DNA of 51,952 nt from Neptunitalea chrysea (GTDB lineage Bacteria > Bacteroidota > Bacteroidia > Flavobacteriales > Flavobacteriaceae), in contig NZ_BRVP01000021.1 of the NCBI RefSeq assembly GCF_027924145.1, positions 1 through 51,952 on the forward strand. The letters run 5' to 3'. Of this stretch, positions 35,130 to 43,947 are shown piece by piece. Position numbers and translations under genes: made by a program. The stretch's first letter is position 1. Each line of letters opens with the position of its first letter. The notes beneath the pieces were generated by a model. That model was not told the origin of the DNA. It saw only the letters and a program-made list of their open reading frames with translations, and searched no databases.

Positions 35130-36309
35130 TTAACACTTTTGATATTTTCATTTTGGTTATAGGTATAATGGCTATAAATACCGTTACCACAAGAATACCC
35201 AATAATAATCCTATTACTTTAACAAAACTTATATATGGAATAAACAACGTAAGATCCTGAAACACCTCAATGTTCAGAACATGGGGTATACAGTATACAA
35301 TTAGCTGAGATAGTAGTAGCCCAATAATAATAGCTACGCCCGTAATAATAAGTCCTTCGTATAAAATAATTCTAATAAGTTCAGAAATACGGGCACCATA
35401 GGTACGTAACAAAGCCAAGTCATAAGCACGCTCTTTCACTAATTTTAAAAAGTTAATACCCAATCCAAGACAAGATAAACCAAGTATTAAATAGGCTATC
35501 CAATTAACCGTGGTAACACCTACACCAATAAAGTTAAATAGCTTCTCCATTTCGTACTTTGGTAAAGCCGCCTGCATGTTTGTAGACTCATTAATCTTTC
35601 TTGGAAAAGTAAGCAACCCTATAGGCGTTCTAAATTTTACCAGTAACGCTGTTACTTCTTTTGGTTTATCATCATCATGATGTTCTTCATCATGATGTTC
35701 ATGCATACGCCAAACACTTTCTAAAGGAGTAACCAGTAACTTATCTAACACCTGATTAGTCTTTGTGTAAATTCCTACTATAGTCATTACTTTATTATGC
35801 ACATGCCCATCTGAAACTAACCCATGGGTACTTTTAAAAGTATCCCCTATATGCAGGTGTTCCTTTTCTGCCAAAACAGCGCCTATTGCTACCTCAAAAG
35901 CTTTCTCAGGGGCTCTACCCTCAGCAATGGTAGCATTATATATTTCAGGAAAATCATTGGTAGTCCCAACAATACGGTACCCTAAATAATTATCCCCATA
36001 AGATATAGGAATAGCCTTTTTAACTAATTTATTACGGCTAATTTTTAAAGCTTCCTCATAAGGTATATTTCCTGTTGGGCTATCTAAATGTAAAAGGGAA
36101 GCCATTACTAATTGTAACGAACTTCCCTTGGCACCGATAACTAAATCAACACCACCCAAATTGTTATTAAATTTATTTTTAAAAGACTCATTTAATTCTT
36201 CCACTCCAAGTAACAATGCAATACTTACTCCTAAAAAAAGTACTGTTAAAAGCACATCAAGTGGTTTACTTAAAGTGTTCTTTACACTAATTTTCCAAAC
36301 ATTCATCAT
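35116..36309 (-). CDS. FtsX/MacB-type ABC transporter permease with His-rich loop
   Basis: Inner-membrane permease, 397 residues: one N-terminal transmembrane segment (about 15-35), a large periplasmic MacB-like domain (about 40-270) and three C-terminal transmembrane segments (about 275-390). The periplasmic domain carries H203-E-H-H-D-E-E-H-H-D-D-D214, five His and seven acidic residues in twelve, a likely metal-binding loop. FtsX-type pumps usually act on envelope proteins, lipoproteins or peptides and not on ions. A metal-sensing or metal-loading role is therefore an inference. The start overlaps the ATPase stop (ATGA), so the two subunits form one transporter. Confidence 0.87.
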   Translation of the reverse strand: MMNVWKISVKNTLSKPLDVLLTVLFLGVSIALLLGVEELNESFKNKFNNNLGGVDLVIGAKGSSLQLVMASLLHLDSPTGNIPYEEALKISRNKLVKKAIPISYGDNYLGYRIVGTTNDFPEIYNATIAEGRAPEKAFEVAIGAVLAEKEHLHIGDTFKSTHGLVSDGHVHNKVMTIVGIYTKTNQVLDKLLVTPLESVWRMHEHHDEEHHDDDKPKEVTALLVKFRTPIGLLTFPRKINESTNMQAALPKYEMEKLFNFIGVGVTTVNWIAYLILGLSCLGLGINFLKLVKERAYDLALLRTYGARISELIRIILYEGLIITGVAIIIGLLLSQLIVYCIPHVLNIEVFQDLTLFIPYISFVKVIGLLLGILVVTVFIAIIPITKMKISKVLNDEV

Positions 36310-36935
36310 AACTTCAATACATTTGAAAATAAAGGCATTACTCTATGGTCGTGCGTAATTACAATAAGATTTGCATGCGTAATAGCAGCTTGATCTAATA
36401 ACAACTTCATAACTCTATTACAATTTTCATCATCCAAACTCGAAGTAGGTTCATCTGCCAGAATAAGTTTAGGTTTATGTACAATAGCCATAGCAATACC
36501 TAGGCGTTGCGATTGCCCCACGCTTAATTCATTTACCTTTTTATGCTTACAATTATCTAAATCTAATTGTAGCAAAACATCATTAATAACCTTCATATCT
36601 TCAGGTTTACGATTAAAAAATAAACGCGCCTGTAAATTTTCAACCACCGTTAATGACCGCAAAGCTCTATTCTTCTGAAAAACCAATCCAATAGCACTCC
36701 CTCTAAAGGCATCTAATTTTGTGGAAGAAAGTGTTTCTATTTGTATTTCGTCTATTTTTATAGACCCTGAAGTGGGAGTAAGCAACCCTGCAAATAAATG
36801 TAGCAGGGTTGTTTTCCCGATTCCTGATTTACCTAGAATCAATAAACCATCCTTATGTTTTAGGGTAATATCAGGAAATGTTAATAGCTCATCATTCTTA
36901 CTGTACTGATATGTAAGATTCTGTGTTTCTATCAT
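36306..36935 (-). CDS. ABC transporter ATP-binding protein (LolD/MacB-type)
   Basis: Cytosolic ATPase subunit, 209 residues. Walker A GKSGIGKTT (35-43), signature VGQSQRLGIA, Walker B LILADEPTSSLD and the H-loop VITHDHRV. Length and sequence fit the LolD/MacB subgroup, whose partners are FtsX-type permeases, and the overlapping permease gene is exactly that. A canonical LSGGQ is replaced by SVGQS, a conservative variant. It lies 32 bases behind the COG0523 GTPase gene. Confidence 0.92.
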   Translation of the reverse strand: MIETQNLTYQYSKNDELLTFPDITLKHKDGLLILGKSGIGKTTLLHLFAGLLTPTSGSIKIDEIQIETLSSTKLDAFRGSAIGLVFQKNRALRSLTVVENLQARLFFNRKPEDMKVINDVLLQLDLDNCKHKKVNELSVGQSQRLGIAMAIVHKPKLILADEPTSSLDDENCNRVMKLLLDQAAITHANLIVITHDHRVMPLFSNVLKL

Positions 36936-36967
36936 ATTATGGTGGGGAACTATATTTTGAATTCCTA

Positions 36968-38179
36968 TTAATTATATGTTGCTATAGGCCATTGATCATT
37001 CTCAAAAAGACCTCCGTTCTCAAACATTTTCACCTCTAAGTCGGTTATCAAGCATTCTTTAAGCTTTTTCATGATCTTTTCTTTATTAAGGTACTGACCA
37101 ATAAAAACCAATTCGATCTTTCGGTCTCCAAAGACAGGGTCCCAATTTTTTTCTATAAACTCCTTATTTTCTAAAAAAGGCGCATAATTAATCCTTCTGC
37201 TAAATGGCATAGAAGCCCACCATACTCCGGCACTATCTGCCTTACACGAACCACCAGCCGAACTCCAAACCAATGCTTGATCAGGCCTTGAAGCTAACCA
37301 AAACAACCCTTTGCTCCTGATGATATTTCTAGGAAATTCCTGGTTTATAAAATCCATAAAACGTTCAGGGTGAAAGGGTCGCCTACTGAGAAAAACAAAT
37401 GATCCGATACCATATTCCTCGGTTTCAGGGATATGTTCCTCTTCCAATTCTTTAATCCACCCGGCAGACCTTTCTGCTTTTTCATAATCGAACAAGCCCG
37501 TATTTACAATACTATTAACAGGTACATTTCCATTTGTAGCAGGAACAATGATAGCCTCCGGGTTTAATTTTTGAATAATAGCATACAACTCTTTTAGTTG
37601 CTCTTCAGAAACTAAATCTACCTTATTTAATATTATTACATTCGCAAACTCAACCTGATCTGTCAATAGATTCACAATAGTTCTGCCATCTCCTGGTATA
37701 TCTGTTAAATCACGAGTTGTTAAATAATCAGGACTCGAAAAGTCTTTTAAGAAATTAAAAGCATCTACCACAGTAACCATGGTATCTATATAACTAAACT
37801 TACTCAAATCTATAGTTCCATCCTCACTTTCAAAAGTAAACGTTTGTGCCACCGGTATAGGTTCAGCAATACCAGTACCTTCAATAAGCAAATAATCAAA
37901 ACGATCTTGCTTTGCCAGCTTTTCTACCTCCACCATTAAATCTTCTCTTAGTGTACAACAGATGCAACCATTACTCATTTCTACAAGTTTCTCCTCTGTT
38001 CGGGAAAGTGTGTGTTCATTTTCAACCAACTGAGAATCTATATTAACTTCGCTCATATCATTTACAATAACAGCTACTTTAAGTCCTTGTTTATTATGAA
38101 GTATATGATTTAATAAAGTTGTTTTTCCTGCTCCTAAAAATCCACTTAAAACAGTTACCGGAAGCTTCTTGTTTTGCAT
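36968..38179 (-). CDS. COG0523 (CobW/ZNG-type) metallochaperone GTPase
   Basis: Cytosolic GTPase of 403 residues that delivers metal, probably Zn, to client proteins under limitation. Walker [10 protein letters not shown] (13-21), the metal motif GCICC with C72, C74 and C75, the Walker B/switch region [13 protein letters not shown], and a C-terminal CobW_C domain from about 270 ([14 protein letters not shown]). The family includes CobW, UreG-like and ZigA/YeiR zinc chaperones. The absence of cobalamin genes, the divergent Fur-family regulator and the palindromes over its promoter favour zinc. First gene of a five-gene minus-strand run ending with alkaline phosphatase. Confidence 0.92.
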   Translation of the reverse strand: MQNKKLPVTVLSGFLGAGKTTLLNHILHNKQGLKVAVIVNDMSEVNIDSQLVENEHTLSRTEEKLVEMSNGCICCTLREDLMVEVEKLAKQDRFDYLLIEGTGIAEPIPVAQTFTFESEDGTIDLSKFSYIDTMVTVVDAFNFLKDFSSPDYLTTRDLTDIPGDGRTIVNLLTDQVEFANVIILNKVDLVSEEQLKELYAIIQKLNPEAIIVPATNGNVPVNSIVNTGLFDYEKAERSAGWIKELEEEHIPETEEYGIGSFVFLSRRPFHPERFMDFINQEFPRNIIRSKGLFWLASRPDQALVWSSAGGSCKADSAGVWWASMPFSRRINYAPFLENKEFIEKNWDPVFGDRKIELVFIGQYLNKEKIMKKLKECLITDLEVKMFENGGLFENDQWPIATYN

Positions 38180-38226
38180 ATAGGTATTGTATTTACAAAT
38201 TACACATTAAAATGTTGTATATTTAC

Positions 38227-38241
38227 TGCAACACTGTTGCA
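38227..38241. promoter_or_regulatory. Zur/Fur-like operator 1
   Basis: Perfect palindrome TGCAACACTGTTGCA. It overlaps the end of the -7 element and the expected transcription start of the minus-strand operon. Confidence 0.7.
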
Positions 38242-38267
38242 AATGTAAAGCTTATCTATTAATGCAA
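38240..38267 (-). promoter_or_regulatory. Promoter of the COG0523/ABC/phosphatase operon
   Basis: Minus strand: TTG (38267-38265), 17-base spacer, TACATTTG (38247-38240). Both elements lie in or against the two palindromes, the arrangement expected for repression. Confidence 0.7.
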
Positions 38268-38277
38268 CATAGTTGCG
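38263..38277. promoter_or_regulatory. Zur/Fur-like operator 2
   Basis: TGCAACATAGTTGCG, same TGCAACnnnGTTGC design as operator 1 with one arm mismatch. Centre-to-centre distance is 36 bases. It contains the -33 TTG of the minus-strand promoter and ends 22 bases before the regulator's start codon, so autoregulation is also likely. Confidence 0.68.
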
Positions 38278-38299
38278 TTTATAAAAAAATGTTAAAAAA

Positions 38300-38674
38300 A
38301 TGCGAAACACCGTAGCTAAACAAGAAATTGAGCAGTTAATTACTACCTCAGAAGTTGCCTTATCTCCATCAGAGGTAGAGACACAACTTGACGGTTTGTG
38401 CAATAGAGTTACTGTATACAGAGTTTTAGAACGTCTTGAAAAAGAAGGCATTATTCATAAATTTACGAATGTAAATGGCGTCTTAAAATATGCCAGCTGT
38501 CATAACTGCTCTACCCAGAATAAACATCATCACAATCACGCCCACTTCAATTGTGTAAAATGTGGTGATGTAACATGCTTAGAAAATGTAGAACCCTCCT
38601 TTAATCTTCCTAAAGGGTACAAAGTAGCGGAAGTAAATTTTACCTTATCGGGTGTATGCCCTAAATGTAAATAA
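38300..38674 (+). CDS. Fur-family regulator, probably Zur
   Basis: Metal-dependent repressor of 124 residues. Winged-helix N-terminus with ITTSEVALSPSEVETQLDGL and CNRVTVYRVLERLEKEGIIHKF, then a dimerisation domain. Its metal-binding region is rich: SCHNCSTQNKHHHNHAHF, NCVKCGDVTC and a terminal GVCPKCK, giving the two structural CxxC pairs of Fur proteins plus an extra CxxC beside a His cluster. Divergent from a COG0523 GTPase gene with two palindromes between them. This genomic context, more than the sequence alone, makes Zur more likely than Fur, Mur or PerR. Confidence 0.88.
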   Translation: MRNTVAKQEIEQLITTSEVALSPSEVETQLDGLCNRVTVYRVLERLEKEGIIHKFTNVNGVLKYASCHNCSTQNKHHHNHAHFNCVKCGDVTCLENVEPSFNLPKGYKVAEVNFTLSGVCPKCK

Positions 38675-38854
38675 TACATTAGCATTCTTAAATCTCCTGA
38701 GCTTACCTACAAGGTATTAGAAATAATTATGTAATACTTTACAAATGTTTGCCGTTTAATCCTTTGTGATAACAGTATAAAAATACGCCTACTATTACCT
38801 TGTAGTTTCTATACTATTTATTTATCTTTATATACAATAAATAAACAAACAACT

Positions 38855-40081
38855 ATGAGAAATATATTACTGCTTACAGTGCTGTATATTATATATATAC
38901 AACCCATAAATGCACAAACTAAATTTAAGAACGGTTATATTATTAAAACAAATGGCGAAAAAGTTAATTGCCTAATTAAGAATAACGACTGGAATTTTAA
39001 TCCTACTACCTTTAAATATAAACTTTCTGAAAACTCCGAAACTCTAACTGGAGACCTACAAGCTATTCAAGAATTTGCAGATGATGCAAACACATTTAAA
39101 TATATAAAAGCAACCGTTAACATTGACCACTCCAGTGACATTATTGCCTCATATAGTAAACAAAGAAATCCGGAATTTAAATCTGAAACTGTTTTTTTAA
39201 AAGAATTATTATCTGGTAAAGTCAATCTATATGTATTCAAACAAGCAGATAAAACAAGATACTTTTACAAATTTAGCAACTCGTCGGAAGCTCCTATAGC
39301 CTTGGTATTCAAAAATTTTATGACAACCACTTTAAAAGCTTCTAAAAATGAATATTTTAAACAACAAATTATAAATACACTCAAATGTCCTGACTTAACT
39401 AAAGATTATATAAAAACCATATCGTACCATAAATCTGATTTAATAAAAGTATATACTACTTATAATAATTGTGGACTATCTAAAGATGATAAAGTAAAAA
39501 ATAAAACAACAAAGACATCTAATAAATGGCAAATTAATACAAGAATTAAACTGGGTGCTAATTTTGCAGGGCCATCCCTATCAACTAAAGATTATTCATA
39601 TTACAGTGCCTCATTCGACACTAAAGCTACTCTAAGAGGTGGTATAGAATTAGAGTTCATACTTCCTTTCAATAACAATAAATGGGCTATCTTTTTAGAA
39701 CCTTCTTATCAAGGCTATAAGGAGGAAACTACTAAAACAACGACCTATTATGATATTAATTATTCGTTAGATTACGCATCTATAGAAGTACCAATAGGAC
39801 TACGTCATTACTTCTTCATAAATGACAACAACTCTATTTTTATTGATGCTTGTTATTACCCTTTTGACTTTATGCTAAAAAACGACTTCTATATGTCTAC
39901 TAGAACTGCCTATAATGAACTAAAAACCAATCAGAATTTTGGCATAGGTATAGGCTATAGACATGATAAACTAAGTATTCAATTAAGACAAAACACTACA
40001 AGGAACCTATTATCTAATTATATCAATTGGACGGCAGACTATAAAACAACATCTTTAATTTTAGGATATACGATATTTTAA
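38855..40081 (+). CDS. Exported beta-barrel-like envelope protein
   Basis: Protein of 408 residues with a signal peptide (MRNILLLTVLYIIYIQPINAQ). The first half (about 22-190) is a mixed domain beginning KFKNGYIIKTNGEKVNCLI, of a kind I recognise in many Bacteroidota envelope proteins. The second half (about 225-408) shows alternating amphipathic strands (NTRIKLGANFAGPSL, AIFLEPSYQGYKEE, ASIEVPIGLRHYF, NFGIGIGYRHDKLSIQLR) and ends in a hydrophobic strand LILGYTIF, as in small outer-membrane beta-barrels. Function unknown. Such proteins are often mis-annotated by name transfer. Monocistronic, ended by the terminator at 40090. Confidence 0.75.
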   Translation: MRNILLLTVLYIIYIQPINAQTKFKNGYIIKTNGEKVNCLIKNNDWNFNPTTFKYKLSENSETLTGDLQAIQEFADDANTFKYIKATVNIDHSSDIIASYSKQRNPEFKSETVFLKELLSGKVNLYVFKQADKTRYFYKFSNSSEAPIALVFKNFMTTTLKASKNEYFKQQIINTLKCPDLTKDYIKTISYHKSDLIKVYTTYNNCGLSKDDKVKNKTTKTSNKWQINTRIKLGANFAGPSLSTKDYSYYSASFDTKATLRGGIELEFILPFNNNKWAIFLEPSYQGYKEETTKTTTYYDINYSLDYASIEVPIGLRHYFFINDNNSIFIDACYYPFDFMLKNDFYMSTRTAYNELKTNQNFGIGIGYRHDKLSIQLRQNTTRNLLSNYINWTADYKTTSLILGYTIF

Positions 40082-40089
40082 CACAACTA

Positions 40090-40121
40090 AAAAGGGCTTG
40101 TATTTATATACAAGCCCTTTT
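40090..40121. terminator. Bidirectional terminator
   Basis: Perfect 14-base arms AAAAGGGCTTGTAT / ATACAAGCCCTTTT with a four-base loop, between convergent genes. Confidence 0.94.
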
Positions 40122-40143
40122 AAAATATACGTTGGAATATTTA

Positions 40144-41949
40144 TTATCCTAATTGTTTTTCCATACGCTTACGCTCGTTTTCATCTAAATAGATTTTACG
40201 TAAACGCATTGTTTTAGGAGTTACCTCTACATATTCATCTTTCTGAATATATTCTAAAGCTTCCTCTAAAGAGAATTTAATTGGTGGAGCTAATTTTACC
40301 TTATCATCAGCACCAGCAGAACGTACGTTCGAAAGTTTTTTCGTTTTCGTAACATTCACAACCATATCATCACTACGAGAATTTTCTCCAATTACCTGAC
40401 CTGTGTAGATATCTTCACCAGGATGAATGAAGAACTTACCTCTATCTTGTAATTTATCTAATGAATAAGGAATTGCAGTTCCTTTTTCCATAGAAATTAA
40501 AGAACCGTTATTTCTCCCTGGAATTTCACCTTTATACGGTTGATACTCTAAGAAACGGTGATTCATAATAGCCTCACCAGCCGTAGCAGTAAGCAATTGG
40601 TTACGCAATCCAATAATTCCACGAGAAGGAATATTAAATCTCACAATCATACGCTCACCTTTAGGCTCCATACTAAGCATTTCACCTTTACGAGTTGTAA
40701 CCATTTCTACTGCTTTACCAGAAACATTTTCAGGTAAGTCAATAGTTAATTCCTCTACAGGTTCACACTTCACACCATCAACCTCTTTAATAATTACTTG
40801 AGGCTGCCCAATTTGAAGCTCGTACCCTTCTCTACGCATAGTTTCTATAAGTACCGATAAGTGTAATACACCTCTACCAAATACCATAAATTTATCTGCG
40901 CTATCTGTTTCCATTACACGTAATGCCAAGTTCTTTTCTAACTCCTTAGCCAATCTGTCTTTAATGTGACGAGACGTAACAAACTTACCATCTTTACCAA
41001 AGAAAGGAGAGTCATTAATTGTAAACAACATACTCATAGTTGGTTCATCAATAGCAATGGTAGGTAGTGCTTCTGGGTTTTCAAAATCAGCTATAGTATC
41101 ACCAATTTCGAAACCATCTAAACCAGCAATAGCACAAATATCCCCTGCCTGAATTTCATCTACCTTCATACGGCCTAAACCATCAAATACATGTAATTCT
41201 TTAATTCTTGATTTTGCTATAGCCCCATCTCTCTTTACTAAGGAGATGTTCATTCCAGATTGTAATGTACCTCTTTGCAATCTACCAATAGCAATACGAC
41301 CTGTAAATGAAGAATAATCTAATGATGTAATTAACATCTGAGTAGCACCTTCCTCTACTTTTGGAGAAGGAATATGTTCTACTACCATATCTAACAATGG
41401 TTCAATGTTAGTTGTTTCATTTTGCCAGTCATCAGACATCCAGTTGTTTTTAGCAGAACCATAAACGGTTGGAAAGTCTAACTGCCACTCTTCAGCTCCT
41501 AATTCAAACATTAAATCAAAAACCGCTTCATGTACTTCGTCGGGAGTACAATTTTCTTTATCTACCTTGTTCACAACAACACAAGGCTTCAACTTCATTT
41601 CAATAGCTTTCTGCAACACAAAACGAGTTTGTGGCATTGGCCCTTCAAATGCATCAACCAATAACAACACACCGTCTGCCATGTTTAATACACGTTCTAC
41701 CTCACCTCCAAAATCGGCGTGGCCAGGAGTATCGATAATATTAATTTTTGTTCCCTTATAATTAACCGATACGTTTTTAGAAAGAATGGTAATTCCACGT
41801 TCTCTCTCAAGATCATTGTTATCAAGAATCAGTTCTCCTGTTTCCTGATTGTCTCTAAACAATTCACAGTGATGCAAAATCTTGTCAACCAATGTGGTTT
41901 TACCGTGGTCAACGTGTGCAATAATGGCAATATTTTTAATGGGTGTCAT
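40144..41949 (-). CDS. typA: Ribosome-associated GTPase TypA/BipA
   Basis: Translational GTPase binding the 70S ribosome at the EF-G site. It aids 50S assembly and stress or low-temperature growth. The 601-residue protein has G1 AHVDHGKTTL, the switch I segment ERERGITILSKN, G3 DTPGHADFGGEVER, G4 VVNKVD, domain II, the EF-G-like domains III and V, and the TypA-specific C-terminus from about 490 (ISMEKGTAIPYSLDKLQDRG, IYTGQVIGENSR). All expected domains are present. A TAAATTTG -7-like element lies at 41978-41971 on the minus strand. Confidence 0.97.
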   Translation of the reverse strand: MTPIKNIAIIAHVDHGKTTLVDKILHHCELFRDNQETGELILDNNDLERERGITILSKNVSVNYKGTKINIIDTPGHADFGGEVERVLNMADGVLLLVDAFEGPMPQTRFVLQKAIEMKLKPCVVVNKVDKENCTPDEVHEAVFDLMFELGAEEWQLDFPTVYGSAKNNWMSDDWQNETTNIEPLLDMVVEHIPSPKVEEGATQMLITSLDYSSFTGRIAIGRLQRGTLQSGMNISLVKRDGAIAKSRIKELHVFDGLGRMKVDEIQAGDICAIAGLDGFEIGDTIADFENPEALPTIAIDEPTMSMLFTINDSPFFGKDGKFVTSRHIKDRLAKELEKNLALRVMETDSADKFMVFGRGVLHLSVLIETMRREGYELQIGQPQVIIKEVDGVKCEPVEELTIDLPENVSGKAVEMVTTRKGEMLSMEPKGERMIVRFNIPSRGIIGLRNQLLTATAGEAIMNHRFLEYQPYKGEIPGRNNGSLISMEKGTAIPYSLDKLQDRGKFFIHPGEDIYTGQVIGENSRSDDMVVNVTKTKKLSNVRSAGADDKVKLAPPIKFSLEEALEYIQKDEYVEVTPKTMRLRKIYLDENERKRMEKQLG

Positions 41950-42140
41950 TAAGTAATGTATTTAAGGGCGCAAATTTAGTTTTATTTTTTTAACTTATAA
42001 AGCATTATCCCAACCATTTATGAAATTAATTAAAAAACTTAACCAATTAATAATTAAATAATTACAAAACCATATCTTTCCAAATGGTATTTCATATTCT
42101 AATTAGCAGCATTCGCGCGGTAATACAGATAGAAATATTG

Positions 42141-42148
42141 TATCTTTG
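42141..42148 (+). promoter_or_regulatory. -7 element upstream of kdsA
   Basis: TATCTTTG matches TAnnTTTG, 28 bases before the chosen kdsA start. This supports the downstream ATG at 42176, since the upstream ATG at 42146 lies inside the element. Confidence 0.55.
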
Positions 42149-42175
42149 CATCACTTTTTAAGAAGATATTTTTTT

Positions 42176-42997
42176 ATGGATTTAAATGCAATTCCAAAAC
42201 TTAAGAATCTGGAAAGCAACAACTTCTTTCTTTTAGCCGGTCCCTGCGCCATTGAAGGAGAAGACATGGCTTTACGTATAGCCGAAAAAGTGATTGCTAT
42301 TACAGACAAGTTAAGTATTCCTTACATTTTTAAAGGCAGTTTTAAAAAGGCCAACCGTAGCCGCATTGATTCCTTCACAGGCATTGGCGATGAAAAGGCC
42401 TTAAAAATACTTAAAAAAGTTTCTGAAACTTTTAATGTTCCTACCGTTACAGATATACATGAGATTAGCGATGCTGAGATGGCTGCAGCTTATGTAGATG
42501 TGTTACAAATACCTGCATTCTTGGTACGTCAAACCGATTTGGTAGTTGCCGCTGCAAATACGGGTAAGGTAGTAAACTTAAAGAAAGGACAATTTATGAG
42601 TCCTGAAAGCATGAAACACGCAGTTACTAAAGTGTTAGATTGTAAGAACCAACAGGTAATGATTACTGATAGAGGAACTATGTTTGGCTACCAAGACATG
42701 ATTGTAGATTTTAGAGGTATACCTACCATGAAACAATTTGCTCCTACTGTTTTAGATGTAACGCATAGCTTACAACAACCAAACCAAACAAGCGGAGTAA
42801 CAGGAGGACGTCCTGATATGATTGAAACTATTGCACGTGCAGGTATTGCAACTGGTGTAGATGGTTTATTTATGGAAACACATTTTGATCCAGCAAATGC
42901 TAAAAGTGACGGAGCAAATATGTTACACCTAGATTACTTAGAAAAAGTTTTAACAAACTTAACAGCTATCAGACAAACAATTAACAATTTAGATTAA
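42176..42997 (+). CDS. kdsA: 3-deoxy-8-phosphooctulonate synthase KdsA
   Basis: Cytosolic KDO-8-phosphate synthase: arabinose 5-phosphate plus PEP gives KDO-8-P for the LPS inner core. An ATG at 42146 would add ten residues (MHHFLRRYFF) and overlaps the promoter element, so I use 42176 (273 residues). Motifs: LAGPCAIEGEDMAL, FKGSFKKANRSR, TDIHE, DVLQIPAFLVRQTDL, NLKKGQFMSPESM, ITDRGTMFGYQDMIVDFRG and DVTHSLQQPN. All are canonical DAHP/KDO8P-synthase segments. A gene for an envelope protein follows 11 bases later. Confidence 0.96.
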   Translation: MDLNAIPKLKNLESNNFFLLAGPCAIEGEDMALRIAEKVIAITDKLSIPYIFKGSFKKANRSRIDSFTGIGDEKALKILKKVSETFNVPTVTDIHEISDAEMAAAYVDVLQIPAFLVRQTDLVVAAANTGKVVNLKKGQFMSPESMKHAVTKVLDCKNQQVMITDRGTMFGYQDMIVDFRGIPTMKQFAPTVLDVTHSLQQPNQTSGVTGGRPDMIETIARAGIATGVDGLFMETHFDPANAKSDGANMLHLDYLEKVLTNLTAIRQTINNLD

Positions 42998-43008
42998 TAC
43001 CCCCAATA

Positions 43009-43866
43009 ATGCAAAAAAAGCTTTTAGCTATATGCTGTCTTAGCATGGCAGTTTTAACAAGTTTTGCTCAGGAAGAGGAAACAGTAGAAAAATACACCAG
43101 TCATAATAAAGGCAAGTTCTTTGTTCTTTTTGGTGGTAATACTGCCAATTATACCGATTCTGATATACACTTTACAGGAAACGGTTACGATTTTACGGTA
43201 TATGATGCCAGTGCTCATGATAAACCAAGAGGATGGAGTATAGATTACATAAATCCTTCAAGAATGACTATTCCACAAACTAATTTTGAATTAGGTTATT
43301 TTATTTCTGATCACTACAACATTGCATTTAAGGTAGATCACATGAAATATGTGATGACACAATATCAAAAAGCAACCGTTAGTGGTGGTATTAATTTACC
43401 CGATTCAGAACCAGGTTCTCAATACAACGGAGTATATGCAAGTGAGGATGTTTTTATGACTGAAGATTTCTTAATGTTTGAACATACTGACGGATTAAAC
43501 TACATACACCTTGGCTTTTCAAGATTTGATGATTTAACACACCTTATTTCATCTACTATTAATACAGATGTTTTCCAAATAAATCTAACGGAAGGTGTTG
43601 GTGCTGGTATTTTGTTCCCTAAAACAAATGCTACTTTACTAGGCAAAGAACGTCATGATGATTTTCATGTTTCAGGATACGGTCTATCTGCTGATATAGG
43701 TTTAAACCTAACCCTCTTTAAGCACTTCTTTGTAAAAGGCTCTTTAAAACAAGGTTATATTAATATGCCTAATATCAGAACAACCAATGACCCTTCTGAT
43801 AAAGCATCTCAACACTTTATATTTTTTGAAAGACTTATATCGTTTGGTGTTATCTTTAAAATATAA
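43009..43866 (+). CDS. Exported envelope protein of unknown function
   Basis: Protein of 285 residues with signal peptide MQKKLLAICCLSMAVLTSFAQ. The mature part has alternating strands (KGKFFVLFGGNTANY, TNFELGYFISDHYNIAFKVDHMKYV, NYIHLGFSRFDDL, GLSADIGLNLTLFKHFFVKGSLKQGY) and ends with a hydrophobic strand FGVIFKI, consistent with an outer-membrane beta-barrel. It starts 11 bases after kdsA, so it is probably co-transcribed with it. I do not recognise a characterised family. Confidence 0.78.
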   Translation: MQKKLLAICCLSMAVLTSFAQEEETVEKYTSHNKGKFFVLFGGNTANYTDSDIHFTGNGYDFTVYDASAHDKPRGWSIDYINPSRMTIPQTNFELGYFISDHYNIAFKVDHMKYVMTQYQKATVSGGINLPDSEPGSQYNGVYASEDVFMTEDFLMFEHTDGLNYIHLGFSRFDDLTHLISSTINTDVFQINLTEGVGAGILFPKTNATLLGKERHDDFHVSGYGLSADIGLNLTLFKHFFVKGSLKQGYINMPNIRTTNDPSDKASQHFIFFERLISFGVIFKI

Positions 43867-43883
43867 ACTATTTAACATATTCT

Positions 43884-43930
43884 TATAATAGAAAAGGCTT
43901 TATCAATTTGATAAAGCCTTTTCTATTATA
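43884..43930. terminator. Very long perfect bidirectional hairpin
   Basis: 22-base perfect arms (43884-43905 and 43909-43930) with a three-base loop; core AAAAGGCTTTATCA. It lies between the convergent kdsA operon and the alpha-oxoamine synthase gene, with A/T runs on both sides of the GC core. Confidence 0.95.
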
Positions 43931-43947
43931 ATTTATTACTTAATAAA

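Noticed and set aside
38214-38233. A third operator copy (TGTTG ... TGCAACA) upstream of operator 1
   Set aside because: The arms are separated by ten bases, unlike the three-base spacing of the two clear sites, so it is probably chance or an overlap effect.
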